Source of the DNA: Nitrospira sp.
GTDB taxonomy: Bacteria > Nitrospirota > Nitrospiria > Nitrospirales > Nitrospiraceae
DNA length: 33,678 bases
Assembly (NCBI GenBank): GCA_024998645.1
Contig: JACOEJ010000035.1
Location: 1-33,678, forward strand
Reading direction: 5' to 3'
The position numbers and the translations under genes are program-made. Positions 1-8,338 of the stretch are shown here, one piece after another. Position 1 is the first letter of the stretch. Each line of letters starts with the position of its first letter. Under the pieces are notes generated by a model. That model worked only from the letters and a program-made list of their open reading frames with translations, searched no databases and was not told where the DNA came from.

Positions 1-177
1 GTGATGGTGATGTACATGCGGGAACCGGAAGCGGTCACGGCCTTATCGCCCAGGTTCGTTTCGTCCCCGGCCCTCTCCATTGTGCTGGCCTGTGCCATCG
101 CAGGCGTGGTGTTCTTCGGATTCTATCCCGATCCGATTGTAAACCTGGCGACCCAGGCCGCCCTCACGCTGAAATAG
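1..177 (+). CDS. nuoN: NADH-quinone oxidoreductase subunit N, C-terminal end (partial)
   Basis: The frame is open from base 1 and encodes the last 58 residues of a membrane protein ending TLK at a TAG stop. It contains a MYMREPE stretch followed by a hydrophobic helix ending FFGFYPDPIVNLA, which matches the C-terminus typical of complex I subunit N, one of the antiporter-like proton-pumping subunits of the inner membrane. The 5' part lies outside the window, so domain structure and start cannot be judged. NuoM is the main alternative, but the MYMREP motif favours NuoN. About 117 bases with no clear signal separate it from the next gene. Confidence 0.8.
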   Translation: MMVMYMREPEAVTALSPRFVSSPALSIVLACAIAGVVFFGFYPDPIVNLATQAALTLK

Positions 178-294
178 CATCTCTGGTTCGCCAAATAAGA
201 TGCGCCGCGGGGAAACCCGTGTTACGCTCACCTTCGTCGAACACTCGGCGCACCACCGAGCACATTCATCGCAAGCATCCTGGACTGAAACCTG

Positions 295-1149
295 ATGCAA
301 GCCATCCGCTTTATTTTCGATCTACTCAAAGCTTTCCAACGCCACGGCTGCACCAGCCTGGCGGCGTCGCTGGCATTCTTCTCGCTCCTCTCCCTGTTTC
401 CGCTCGTCTTTCTGTTGTTGTACGGAATCAGTTTCCTGGTCAGCCAGGACGTGATCGGCGAGCAGTTCCTCCTGAGCTTTCTGAAGGGCTTTCTCCCGTC
501 GCTGGGTGAGCGCCTGGCGGAAGAGCTGCATCGCATCAGTGTGCTGGAGAGCGTCCGGTGGGCGGTCTTTTTGTCGTTTGCCTGGTTCGGAGCTCTGGTG
601 TTTTACGAATTGGACTACGCGCTGAATGTCGTGTTCGAAAGCACCTGGAAGCGACACCCCCTGATCTCGACAGCGATTTCAGTCGCCTCACTGGGCGCCA
701 CCGGACTGCTTCTGATCATTTCCTATGTGGCGACACAGATTGTCAATTTTCTCACCGGCTACGTCCCGCAGCTGTGGGGGTTGGATCTGGTGGCCCTGGC
801 CGCGCATGACTTTCTGCTGACCTACACCATTCCCTTCGGTCTGGCCTTTTTGACCGTCACCGGTTTGTACCGGTTCGTCCCGCGCCGGCCCCCGCAATGG
901 CGGGAGGCGATGATCGGGGGCATCACATTCGGCCTGCTCTGGGTGTCCGCTAAATTGTTGTTCGTGACCTATAGCGGGTATGCCACGGTCTATGTACGGC
1001 TGTACGGTTCGCTCCTGGAAATCGTCCTCATGCTGCTCTGGGTCTACTATTCGGCCGTCTTATTGCTCTTTGGCGCTGTCGTAGCCCACAAGCTCCAACA
1101 ACGGGCGCAGGCCATCACGCCGGCGGCGCCCCTCGCCTCCACAGCCTAA
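295..1149 (+). CDS. YihY/BrkB family inner-membrane protein
   Basis: A 284-residue polytopic protein with about six hydrophobic segments. The N-terminus has the family signature around residues 20-45 (SLAASLAFFSLLSLFPLVF), where the YihY family (often misnamed ribonuclease BN or BrkB) has a conserved aromatic/Ser-rich first helix. The last helix, near residues 240-265, contains LLWVYYSAVLLLFGA, also typical. Length agrees with the family. The exact function of these proteins is not established. The ATG at 295 is preceded by only a weak purine stretch, but the start fits the conserved N-terminus. The short tail after the last helix is Ala/Pro-rich and likely unstructured. Confidence 0.85.
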   Translation: MQAIRFIFDLLKAFQRHGCTSLAASLAFFSLLSLFPLVFLLLYGISFLVSQDVIGEQFLLSFLKGFLPSLGERLAEELHRISVLESVRWAVFLSFAWFGALVFYELDYALNVVFESTWKRHPLISTAISVASLGATGLLLIISYVATQIVNFLTGYVPQLWGLDLVALAAHDFLLTYTIPFGLAFLTVTGLYRFVPRRPPQWREAMIGGITFGLLWVSAKLLFVTYSGYATVYVRLYGSLLEIVLMLLWVYYSAVLLLFGAVVAHKLQQRAQAITPAAPLASTA

Positions 1150-1280
1150 AGACCCGAATCAGCCCCCTCTCGCAGAAGCCCCCCATGCAGGTCTCGGATC
1201 GCCGTTGCAACTTCCGGCCTTTTTCTAGGCGATCCCCTCCTTCCTCGATACAATGGCTTCCGGCCATAAAAGGGAGCGGC

Positions 1281-2636
1281 ATGTCGGACGACTTCGGCAA
1301 AGAACTGTTAATGTTGGGCGGGACCATCGCGGGCTTTGTGGCAGCGCTGCTCACGGTCCTCGAAAAGCTCCTCGACTTTCAGACCCGTATGCACGGCAAG
1401 AAAGAGGCGAAGGGATCATCCCGGCCTGAGCGAGCCGTGCCTGAATCGACTTCCACCATCGACTTCTTCTCTTCTAAACCCCTTCGTGGATCGTCCTATC
1501 TCCTCTTGTATGAAACCAGTGTGATCGTCGCCGCCGGCGTCATGTTGAACTATGTCGGACTGACCCTCAGCCGCCATATGGAAAGCATTTTGTTCCTGGA
1601 TATGACCGGCACGGCGCTGGTCGCATTTCTCTTGGGCCCCTGGTGGGGGGCCATCGTGGCCCTTCTCTCAAATTCCGTCGTGAACTGGCTGCTGTATCCG
1701 GAAGCCGGCGCCGACGTCGTGATCTTTCCCTGGTCGCTCGTGAATATGACCGGCGCGCTCTTCTGGGGCGTCATGGCAAGACAACCGGGCTTCCAAAAGT
1801 ATGTGCGGACGGCCAAGAGTTCTGCCCTGGCCCATAGCTGGTTTCTCTTGAGCTTCGGCCTCGTCGGGGCAGTCGTGATGAGCGTCCCCGGCACACTCGT
1901 ACAGGCGGCTCTGAATGAACGCACCGTCTTCGCGTTGAATCCCGAGGTGGCGGAAGCACTCAGCGCTCGCGTGGTCCAGTGGGAAAGCGTCGTGCGGGGT
2001 TCCATTGAAGCGATGCTGGGCGTGCAATGGGGAGAGAGTATCAGTTGGTATGTGGTGAACTGGTTCCAGAACATCGTCCGGTACATTCCGGACAAGACCA
2101 TGAGCGCGGCCATCGCGCTGGTGGTGCTGAAGTACGGCTACCCTCTGTTTGAGCAGGAATTGATCCACGGCGGCCCTGAAAAAGAACCGCCCGGCGATGA
2201 GCGCGTGCTGCCGTTGGTCCTCGGCCTGCTCTATGCGCCGTCCTACGCGACGCTCATCAGCAGCGAGAGCTATGCCGGCATGCAGTTCTGGCCGCTCTGG
2301 ACACTGCCCTGGCTCTTTATTGTGATGGGCTATTTCAAGCTGCGCTATTGGGGGGCGACGGATGAGATGCTGCACGAAGCCCGCCTCGAACGCGCGGAGC
2401 GCTATGCCCGCGCGCTCAAGCCGATCGGGAAAGAACCGTCTTATGAATTCTGCCGGCGACTCACCTTCGTCACGCTCGTCGCCAGTCTCATTTTTGCCCT
2501 GTGCCTGCCCATCCTTTTAATGGACTTCTATCGCGTCACCTTCAAATTCTTCTGCGTGGTCTACGGATTCTTGCTCGTCGTCCATCTCATCCGCGTCGCC
2601 ATCGCCCAGAATATTTCCGTGGCACGCTCTGAGTGA
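1281..2636 (+). CDS. Multi-pass membrane protein resembling an ECF transporter S component
   Basis: A 451-residue membrane protein. The frame is open upstream to 1185, but the ATG at 1281 follows a GGGAG sequence and gives a sensible N-terminus (MSDDFGKELL), so it is preferred. Residues 70-190 form several hydrophobic helices with LDMTGTALVAFLLGPWWGA and then a Leu-rich helix ending SNSVVNWL. This resembles the GPWxGA signature of ECF-type vitamin transporter substrate-binding subunits. Further helices lie near 310-370 and 400-450, so it is about twice the length of a usual S component. No ECF ATPase or T component is nearby. The substrate cannot be told from sequence. The family call is tentative; integral membrane location is secure. 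Confidence 0.5.
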   Translation: MSDDFGKELLMLGGTIAGFVAALLTVLEKLLDFQTRMHGKKEAKGSSRPERAVPESTSTIDFFSSKPLRGSSYLLLYETSVIVAAGVMLNYVGLTLSRHMESILFLDMTGTALVAFLLGPWWGAIVALLSNSVVNWLLYPEAGADVVIFPWSLVNMTGALFWGVMARQPGFQKYVRTAKSSALAHSWFLLSFGLVGAVVMSVPGTLVQAALNERTVFALNPEVAEALSARVVQWESVVRGSIEAMLGVQWGESISWYVVNWFQNIVRYIPDKTMSAAIALVVLKYGYPLFEQELIHGGPEKEPPGDERVLPLVLGLLYAPSYATLISSESYAGMQFWPLWTLPWLFIVMGYFKLRYWGATDEMLHEARLERAERYARALKPIGKEPSYEFCRRLTFVTLVASLIFALCLPILLMDFYRVTFKFFCVVYGFLLVVHLIRVAIAQNISVARSE

Positions 2637-2679
2637 GCGGTGACTCGGCGTCCGTATCTTATCCCTCGCAAGATTGGCG

Positions 2680-3831
2680 TTACGCTTTGTGCAGTTGCAG
2701 ATAGTGCACGATCGCTGAATGGGTGACGAGCCCGATGACCTGGCCCTCCTGCACGACGACCAAACGATCGAGCCCTTCCTGACTCATCCGCTGCATCGCC
2801 TCCAACACCGGCACATTCGGCTCAATCATCAAACCGGGTGACGCGGGACGCATGATCTGTCCAATCTGCTTCCACGCCCAGAGCGTTTGGGAGACGGCTT
2901 GGACGTCCATCACGGTGACCAATCCGACCAGCTCCCCGTTTGAAACGACCGGAAAGCCTCCGTACCCGTGCGGGACAAAGAACTGATTCACCGCGTCTGC
3001 AACCGTACAATCCGGTGGAATAGCCACGACCGTCCGAACCATAAGATCGTGAACGGGAACGGCTGCCAATGACTGACGCAATCGGGCCTGCCGGCGACTG
3101 GCCAGCGCGGTCGCAAAGAGGAACGTGGCCATGAGGATGATCCAGCTGCCGTCGGAGGCCATCGATCCCGGCAGATCCCCGCTGAGCGCAGCGATCACGA
3201 CCATCACCCCCGCCAATCCGAACAAAACACCGAACACCAAGCCGACCCACGAGGCCTGCACGGTCGCCCGATAGAAATCTTTCCCCCAGGCCCAGAGCCC
3301 GGCGCGCAAGATGCGGCCACCGTCCAGCGGAAATCCCGGAATCAGATTGAACAGGCCGAGTTGTAAATTCACAAACCCCAATAAACTGCCGAGCATCATC
3401 AACCCTCGCCAGCCTGTAGCCTCGCCCGCCGTACCGGCCAGCTCGACCGCACCCAGGCACAGCAGTCCGAGCATCACGCTCACGGCCGGACCGGCAACGG
3501 CAATGAGTAATTCCGCACGTGGATGCGGCGGCTCCTCCCGCATGTGCGCGACGCCGCCGAAGATGAAGAGGGTGATCTGGCTGATAGCGATCCGATAGGT
3601 CAACGCGACGTAGGCATGACCCAACTCATGGAGCAGGACGGATCCGAACAACAGAACGGCCGCAACGGCCCCCATGGCCCAATAGCGCTCTTCGGACAAT
3701 CCGGGCAGATTGGCCGGCAAATATCCCGAGGCCAGGCTGGAGGTCACCAGGAAAAAGACGAGGAACCAGGACGCATGGACGCGAATGGGAATGCCCAGCG
3801 CACGACCGATTTCCCAGGAACCGAGTTGCAT
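2680..3831 (-). CDS. Site-2 protease family (M50) metalloprotease with tandem CBS domains
   Basis: A 383-residue membrane protein. The N-terminal half is a membrane-embedded zinc protease: HELGH at residues 68-72 supplies two zinc ligands and the catalytic Glu, and a later helix carries NLIPGFPLDGGR, the third-ligand Asp motif of the family. The C-terminal part (from about residue 258) holds two CBS domains, recognisable by VADAVNQFF, GGFPVVSNGELVGLVTVMDV and LDRLVVVQEGQVIGLVTHS, which usually bind adenine nucleotides. This is the Rip3/SpoIVFB-like architecture. The frame is open up to 3924, but the Met at 3831 begins the conserved MQLGSWEIGRALGIPIRVH start and avoids overlap with the divergent gene. 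Its substrate is unknown; regulated intramembrane proteolysis is the likely role. Confidence 0.9.
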   Translation of the reverse strand: MQLGSWEIGRALGIPIRVHASWFLVFFLVTSSLASGYLPANLPGLSEERYWAMGAVAAVLLFGSVLLHELGHAYVALTYRIAISQITLFIFGGVAHMREEPPHPRAELLIAVAGPAVSVMLGLLCLGAVELAGTAGEATGWRGLMMLGSLLGFVNLQLGLFNLIPGFPLDGGRILRAGLWAWGKDFYRATVQASWVGLVFGVLFGLAGVMVVIAALSGDLPGSMASDGSWIILMATFLFATALASRRQARLRQSLAAVPVHDLMVRTVVAIPPDCTVADAVNQFFVPHGYGGFPVVSNGELVGLVTVMDVQAVSQTLWAWKQIGQIMRPASPGLMIEPNVPVLEAMQRMSQEGLDRLVVVQEGQVIGLVTHSAIVHYLQLHKA

Positions 3832-3896
3832 ACTTGCACCGTAACAGCGAACGCCGCACGCGGTCAATTCATCTTCTTCCTGCTTAAGGTATACTT

Positions 3897-4616
3897 GTGG
3901 CCATGTTACCCAAGGCGTTCCCATGGATACTGAGGGGCCTCCTCATTGGAAGTCTGGGAGCGTTTTCGTCTCCCGACACGATGGCCCAGGTCATCAAATC
4001 AGGACCATCTTCCTGCCCGGGGATCGCGCTGACGTTCGATCTCTGTCCCGTAAAAAAGAGCCCGGGCTATGACCAGGCGCTGGTGGACTACTTGATCCAG
4101 CACCAGATCCCCGCCACCTTCTTCATGTCCGGCAAATGGATCGCAAAACACGATGCCGAAGTGGAACACCTGCTGGGAATCCAGTTCTTCGAAGTGGGCA
4201 CCCACGGCGAAGTACACGCGCACTTGCCCATGCACAATGCCGACGAACAGCAGAAAGAAATCTATGCCCCGGTCAAGCTCCTGAGCGAACACTATGCCCA
4301 TGATGCGATGCTGTTTCGACCACCCTATGGCGAATATAATGACACCACCATCGATGTCGTGAAACTCCTCGGCCTGCGCTTCATTCAATGGAGCATCGAA
4401 TCAGGCGATCCTGATCCGACGCTGACGGCGGACCAGATCCTGGCCCGCATCGAGAAGCGCGCCAAGCCCGGCAGCATCGTGGTGCTACATGCTAACGGGA
4501 AAGGCAAACAGACGAGAGCGGTGATCGAACGACTGACGACCGACGTGCTCCCGCGAAAGGCGTTGAAACCTATGACCGTGAGCGAGTTGTTGGCCTGCAA
4601 ACAGCGCAACCCATGA
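3897..4616 (+). CDS. Polysaccharide deacetylase family protein with a TFDLC variant motif
   Basis: A 239-residue NodB-homology carbohydrate esterase. Residues 1-30 look like a signal peptide (ILRGLLIGSLGAFSS), placing it in the periplasm or at the envelope. Motif 1 is TFDLCP, so the usual second Asp of TFDD, a metal ligand, is Leu49. Motif 2 is THGEVHAH with the HxxxH metal pair, motif 3 is RPPYGEYND and the late motif is VVLHANG. A TFD-x-C variant is familiar in a subset of this family, so the enzyme may still be active with altered metal binding. The GTG at 3897 lies 7 nt after an AAGG; the ATG at 3903 is the alternative start. It is divergent from the protease, with 65 bases between them, and its end overlaps the next gene by ATGA. 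Confidence 0.8.
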   Translation: MAMLPKAFPWILRGLLIGSLGAFSSPDTMAQVIKSGPSSCPGIALTFDLCPVKKSPGYDQALVDYLIQHQIPATFFMSGKWIAKHDAEVEHLLGIQFFEVGTHGEVHAHLPMHNADEQQKEIYAPVKLLSEHYAHDAMLFRPPYGEYNDTTIDVVKLLGLRFIQWSIESGDPDPTLTADQILARIEKRAKPGSIVVLHANGKGKQTRAVIERLTTDVLPRKALKPMTVSELLACKQRNP

Positions 4617-5089
4617 GTACACCCCACATCAGATCCATGCAAGCCGCCGACCGCGACGCCGTGGTGCAATTCCTGGCGGACTCCGACCCCTGGAAGACCC
4701 TCGGCTATACCAGCACCGACTGGACCCGGATCTTTGCTCCGATCCCCCAAGGGCGCGACGCGATTGTTGCCTTGGTGACTGACAAAATCGCGGGCGTGGC
4801 TCTGATCCGGGAAAAGTTCTTACTGGGAGATTATCTGGAGCTGCTCGGAGTGGCTCCATGGGCGAGGAAATCAGGCGTCGGCGGGGCACTCCTGGCCCAT
4901 GTGGAGCACTCGGTCTTCGCGAGAACCAAGAACCTGTTTGCCTGCGTATCCGATTTCAACGCGCCGGCGAGGGCCTTCTACAAGAAACACGGCTTTCAGG
5001 AAATCGGCCCCATGCCGGACTTCTTGATACCAGGCAGCGCGGAGATGCTCCTGCGGAAAACGGCGGGACCGACAAGAAAAGGCGGATGA
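4613..5089 (+). CDS. GNAT family N-acetyltransferase
   Basis: A 158-residue protein with the GCN5-related acetyltransferase fold. LLGVAPWARKSGVGGALLAHVE near residues 78-100 is the acetyl-CoA pyrophosphate-binding motif A (R-x-x-G-x-G), and the later NAPARAFYKKHGFQEIG is the usual motif B with its Tyr and Gly-Phe pair. The substrate cannot be predicted. The start codon overlaps the stop of the deacetylase gene (ATGA), and the VOC gene follows after 4 bases, so the three are probably cotranscribed and translationally coupled. The short Arg/Lys-rich tail is likely disordered. Confidence 0.9.
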   Translation: MSTPHIRSMQAADRDAVVQFLADSDPWKTLGYTSTDWTRIFAPIPQGRDAIVALVTDKIAGVALIREKFLLGDYLELLGVAPWARKSGVGGALLAHVEHSVFARTKNLFACVSDFNAPARAFYKKHGFQEIGPMPDFLIPGSAEMLLRKTAGPTRKGG

Positions 5090-5093
5090 TTCA

Positions 5094-5492
5094 ATGAAAG
5101 TAACCAAACTTCTCCACACCAGAATGCGCATCAGTGACATGGAGCAGACGATTCAGTTCTATACGTCCGTGCTCGGGCTTGAAGTCATCGAGCGCAAGAC
5201 CTCGCCACGCGGGTCACATCTGGCTTTCTTGAAAGTCCCTAACAGCGAGGAACTGATCGAACTGACCAGCTTTCCCCCGAGCGGGCCCGTGAAGGTGCAG
5301 GAAGATCTGGTCCATCTCGCCTTTCAGGTGGAAAGCCTCGACGCAACCATTGCGTCCCTGACTGCCAAGGGCGTCAAGATCACGGACGGCCCGACCCAGA
5401 CATCGTCCGGCAGCCGCTTCCTCTTCATCGACGCCCCCGATGGCTATGAGATCGAGCTCATCGAACGGCCCGAGGGCGTGAAGATCGTGTAG
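5094..5492 (+). CDS. VOC (glyoxalase I-like) family protein
   Basis: A 132-residue protein covering one full vicinal-oxygen-chelate unit made of two paired beta-alpha-beta-beta-beta modules. Candidate metal ligands sit at the positions used by bacterial glyoxalase I: His8 (KLLHT), Glu56 (ELIELT), His74 (DLVHLAF) and Glu121 (YEIELIE). The length and the end motif DAPDGYEIELIE are close to lactoylglutathione lyase GloA, but the segment after IELT differs from typical GloA. The true substrate, glutathione adduct or other, is therefore open. The Shine-Dalgarno sequence is AGGCGGA before the ATG. It forms the end of the deacetylase/GNAT/VOC run. Confidence 0.8.
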   Translation: MKVTKLLHTRMRISDMEQTIQFYTSVLGLEVIERKTSPRGSHLAFLKVPNSEELIELTSFPPSGPVKVQEDLVHLAFQVESLDATIASLTAKGVKITDGPTQTSSGSRFLFIDAPDGYEIELIERPEGVKIV

Positions 5493-5578
5493 TGGCACCA
5501 ACCCCTTTTCCTTCTCCTCTCCTTCGTGTTACGTTTCTCGCCCGATTCGATCCATAGACACTCAAGAGGAGCCTCTGC

Positions 5579-6448
5579 ATGAAGAACGGATTTTTTCGCG
5601 GTCACGGCCTCGGCAATGACTATATCGTGATGGACCCCAAGGAACTTACCTTCACACTCACACCCAAAAACATCAAAGCGGTCTGCGATCGCAACTGGGG
5701 TCTGGGCAGCGACGGCATTCTGGCGCTTGCCCCGAGCAGGAAAGCCGACTTCGGTCTGCGCATTTACAACCCGGACGGCAGTGAAGCGGAAAAGTCCGGC
5801 AACGGGCTGCGCATTTTCGCCCGCTATCTCCACGCCACGGGAAAAACGAAGAAGAAGCATTTCACTGTCGAGACAAAAGGCGGTCTGGTCACGATCGATT
5901 TGCATGTCGATCGCCATGGCGATGCAAGTGCCGTGACGGTCGAGATGGGGCAGGCCACGTTCAAGCCGGCGGCGCTTCCCTGCACCATGGCAGTCGATGA
6001 ATTGATTCAGCAGCCGATTGAAGCGGCCGGACGTGCGTTGTCCTTCACGGGCGTGAGCGTCGGGAACCCCCATTGCGTGGTCTTCAAGCAAGCGGGAGAG
6101 TCCTGGTCGCGCGAAGATCTGCTGAAGCTCGGCCCTGTTCTGGAGAACCACTCCCTCTTCCCGAAACGGACGAATGTCCAATTGGCAGTCCCAACCGGAC
6201 CAAAAGAAATCTTCATCCTCATCTGGGAGCGTGGAGCCGGAGAGACACAGGCCTCCGGATCCTCTTCCTGTGCGGCTGCCAGCGCGGCGGTTCGCCTGGG
6301 GCTGGTCAAGAGTCCGGTCACGGTCAAAATGCCGGGTGGAACATTGAATATCGAAGTGACGAAGGATTTTTCGCTCACGATGAAAGGACCGGTGGCCGAA
6401 GTCGCGCGCGGCACCCTGAGCCCATCGTTCCTTCGCACACTGAAGTAA
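5579..6448 (+). CDS. Diaminopimelate epimerase (DapF) family protein lacking both catalytic cysteines
   Basis: A 289-residue protein with the duplicated DapF fold. GHGLGNDYIVMD near the N-terminus, GLGSDG at 41-46, NPDGSEAEKSGNG at 64-76 and WERGAGETQASGSSSCAAA at about 217-234 align with the DapF signatures. In canonical DapF the general base and acid are two cysteines (Cys73 and Cys217 in E. coli), within CGNG and ACGTG. Here they are Ser73 and Ser226; the nearest Cys, Cys231, is five residues further on. The DAP-contacting segments (NPDGSEAE, ERGAG) are kept. A strong Shine-Dalgarno (GAGGAG) precedes the ATG. It may be a serine-based or non-racemising paralogue, or an epimerase with relaxed chemistry. 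Because activity is uncertain, no gene symbol is assigned. Confidence 0.8.
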   Translation: MKNGFFRGHGLGNDYIVMDPKELTFTLTPKNIKAVCDRNWGLGSDGILALAPSRKADFGLRIYNPDGSEAEKSGNGLRIFARYLHATGKTKKKHFTVETKGGLVTIDLHVDRHGDASAVTVEMGQATFKPAALPCTMAVDELIQQPIEAAGRALSFTGVSVGNPHCVVFKQAGESWSREDLLKLGPVLENHSLFPKRTNVQLAVPTGPKEIFILIWERGAGETQASGSSSCAAASAAVRLGLVKSPVTVKMPGGTLNIEVTKDFSLTMKGPVAEVARGTLSPSFLRTLK

Positions 6449-6461
6449 GATCGGCGGTCAC

Positions 6462-6541
6462 CGTCACGCGTCATTCGTCAAACGGGAAGATAAAGGACTG
6501 CGGTTCTTGCTATTCTTACGGTTGACGGATGACGTATGACG
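6462..6541. repeat. 80-nt imperfect palindrome overlapping the uvrC start
   Basis: Left arm 6462-6481 (CGTCACGCGTCATTCGTCAA) and right arm 6522-6541 are inverted: 17 of 20 positions pair by Watson-Crick rules, two more are G-T wobbles and one is a mismatch. The interior (6482-6521) is also partly self-complementary, so the unit can fold into one long hairpin. The pattern resembles the dispersed palindromic (REP-like) elements found between bacterial genes. The uvrC ATG (6536-6538) lies inside the right arm. No second copy was noticed elsewhere in this window. Confidence 0.7.
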
Positions 6542-8338
6542 ACCGACACACTCCAATCCAAACTCGATCACCTGCCCGACAATCCGGGCGTGTACCTGTT
6601 TAAAGACCAGTCCGGCGAATTGCTCTACGTCGGCAAAGCCGCCTCGCTGGCCGACCGTGTCCGCTCCTACTTTCAGCGCGGCGCCGACCACTCTCCCAAA
6701 ACGACGTTGCTCGTCGGCCAGATTACCGATCTCGAAACCATCGTCACCCGCTCGGAACTGGAAGCCCTCATCCTTGAAAGCAATCTCATCAAGCGCCATC
6801 GGCCGCGGTTCAATGTCGTGCTGCGCGACGACAAGCAGTATCCCTACCTCCGTCTGCCGATCAAAGACCGTTTCCCACGACTCTCGATCGTCCGTCGGGT
6901 TCAAAAAGACGGCGCCCTTTACTACGGCCCCTATACGCCGGCCGGCGCGCTCCGCGAGACCCTGAAGGTCATTAAGAAATCGTTTCCGCTCGCCACCTGC
7001 ACCATCGAGATCGACGGAACCGCAGAGCGGGCCTGCCTGGAATTTGAAATCAAACGCTGCATGGCACCTTGCACGGGAAACCAATCGCAGGAGGACTACC
7101 TCAAGATCGTCGGCCAGGTCCGCCAGTTCCTGGAAGGCCGCGACCATGAACTGTTGGACGATCTCCGCGCGCAAATGGAAGCGGCCGCGGAACGGGAGGA
7201 GTTTGAAGAAGCCGCCCGGCTGCGCGATCGACTCTTCAAGATCGAACGCACGCTGGAGAAGCAGCGTATTACGCAAACGGCGGCGACCGACCAGGATGTG
7301 ATCGGCCTGGCGCGACAAGGCACTGCGGTTGATCTGCAACTGTTGTTTGTCCGCGGCGGCCTGCTCATCGGACGGAAGGATTTCTTCTGGCCGCAATCGG
7401 CTGATGTCAGCGATGAAGATCTGGTCCGGTCCGCCATCGAACAGTTTTACAACAAAGACGGCCAGCCGCCCAAAGAACTGCTGGTGCCCACCGCGCTCGC
7501 CGACGGGGAGCTCATCGAACAATGGTTGAGTGACAAACGGGGCTCAAGCGTGAAGGTCCTCGCCCCGGAACGCGGGACGAAGCACCAATTGGTCCTGCTG
7601 GCCGAAGAAAATGCCGCTGCCTCGGCGGCCAACCACCTGCGCGATGAAGCGCTCGACCGGCAGGCCGTCGAAGACTTGAAACGGCTGCTGCATCTGGAGA
7701 AAGCGCCCCGGCGAATCGAGGGGTTCGACATCTCCAATACCATGGGCAATCAGTCGGTCGCCTCGATGGTCGTGTGGGAAGACGGCCAGATGAAAAAGGC
7801 GGATTATCGTCGCTTCAAAATCCAGACGGTCATCGGCGCCAACGACTTTGCGAGCATGCAGGAAGTGGTGGCCCGGCGGTATGGCGACTCGGAGCATCTC
7901 GCACGACCGGACCTGATCCTGATTGACGGCGGCTTAGGACAATTGGCCGCCGCCATGGAAGGACTGAAACAGGTCGGCCATCGCGATCAGGCCATCATGG
8001 GCCTGGCCAAGGCCCGTGGCGAAAAAGAAGAGCGCATCTTTCTTCCCGGTCGCAAGAATCCCATTCTGCTGAGACCGAACGCCCCCGCCACCCATCTCGT
8101 CCAACGCATCAGGGACGAAGCCCACCGGTTCGCCATCACCTATCATCGCAAGCTGCGCGGCAAAGCCTTCACCGCTTCCAAGCTGGATCAGATCATCGGG
8201 ATCGGAGAGATCACACGCACCAAGCTGCTCAAGGAATTCGGGAGCGTGGAGGGGATCGCTCAGGCCACGGATGCCGCCCTTCATGCAGCGGGATTGGCCG
8301 AAGAGACCATCGTGAAGCTCCGTTCCGCATTGCCATAG
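6536..8338 (+). CDS. uvrC: Excinuclease ABC subunit C
   Basis: A 600-residue protein with the full UvrC architecture for nucleotide excision repair, making both incisions after UvrAB damage recognition. In order: a GIY-YIG nuclease (GVYLF and LLYVGKA, residues 18-50); four cysteines at 155, 167, 175 and 179 with the same spacing as the E. coli iron-sulfur cluster ligands; a UVR domain (REEFEEAARLRDRLF, about 222-237) that contacts UvrB; an RNase H-like endonuclease domain (GFDISN near 400, LILIDGG near 460); and C-terminal helix-hairpin-helix motifs (IIGIGEITRTKLLKEFGS). Nothing is missing. The ATG lies in the arm of a palindrome and has only a weak GGA upstream, so initiation may be structure-sensitive. 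Confidence 0.97.
   Translation: MTTDTLQSKLDHLPDNPGVYLFKDQSGELLYVGKAASLADRVRSYFQRGADHSPKTTLLVGQITDLETIVTRSELEALILESNLIKRHRPRFNVVLRDDKQYPYLRLPIKDRFPRLSIVRRVQKDGALYYGPYTPAGALRETLKVIKKSFPLATCTIEIDGTAERACLEFEIKRCMAPCTGNQSQEDYLKIVGQVRQFLEGRDHELLDDLRAQMEAAAEREEFEEAARLRDRLFKIERTLEKQRITQTAATDQDVIGLARQGTAVDLQLLFVRGGLLIGRKDFFWPQSADVSDEDLVRSAIEQFYNKDGQPPKELLVPTALADGELIEQWLSDKRGSSVKVLAPERGTKHQLVLLAEENAAASAANHLRDEALDRQAVEDLKRLLHLEKAPRRIEGFDISNTMGNQSVASMVVWEDGQMKKADYRRFKIQTVIGANDFASMQEVVARRYGDSEHLARPDLILIDGGLGQLAAAMEGLKQVGHRDQAIMGLAKARGEKEERIFLPGRKNPILLRPNAPATHLVQRIRDEAHRFAITYHRKLRGKAFTASKLDQIIGIGEITRTKLLKEFGSVEGIAQATDAALHAAGLAEETIVKLRSALP

Noticed and set aside
1185..1280. Upstream extension of the ECF-S-like gene
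   Set aside because: Composition is Arg/Ser/Pro-rich without a ribosome binding site at 1185; the ATG at 1281 has a GGGAG upstream.
5444..6181. 245-residue minus-strand frame opposite the DapF-family gene
   Set aside because: Shadow frame of a GC-rich gene; His/Arg/Gln-rich composition and no domain.
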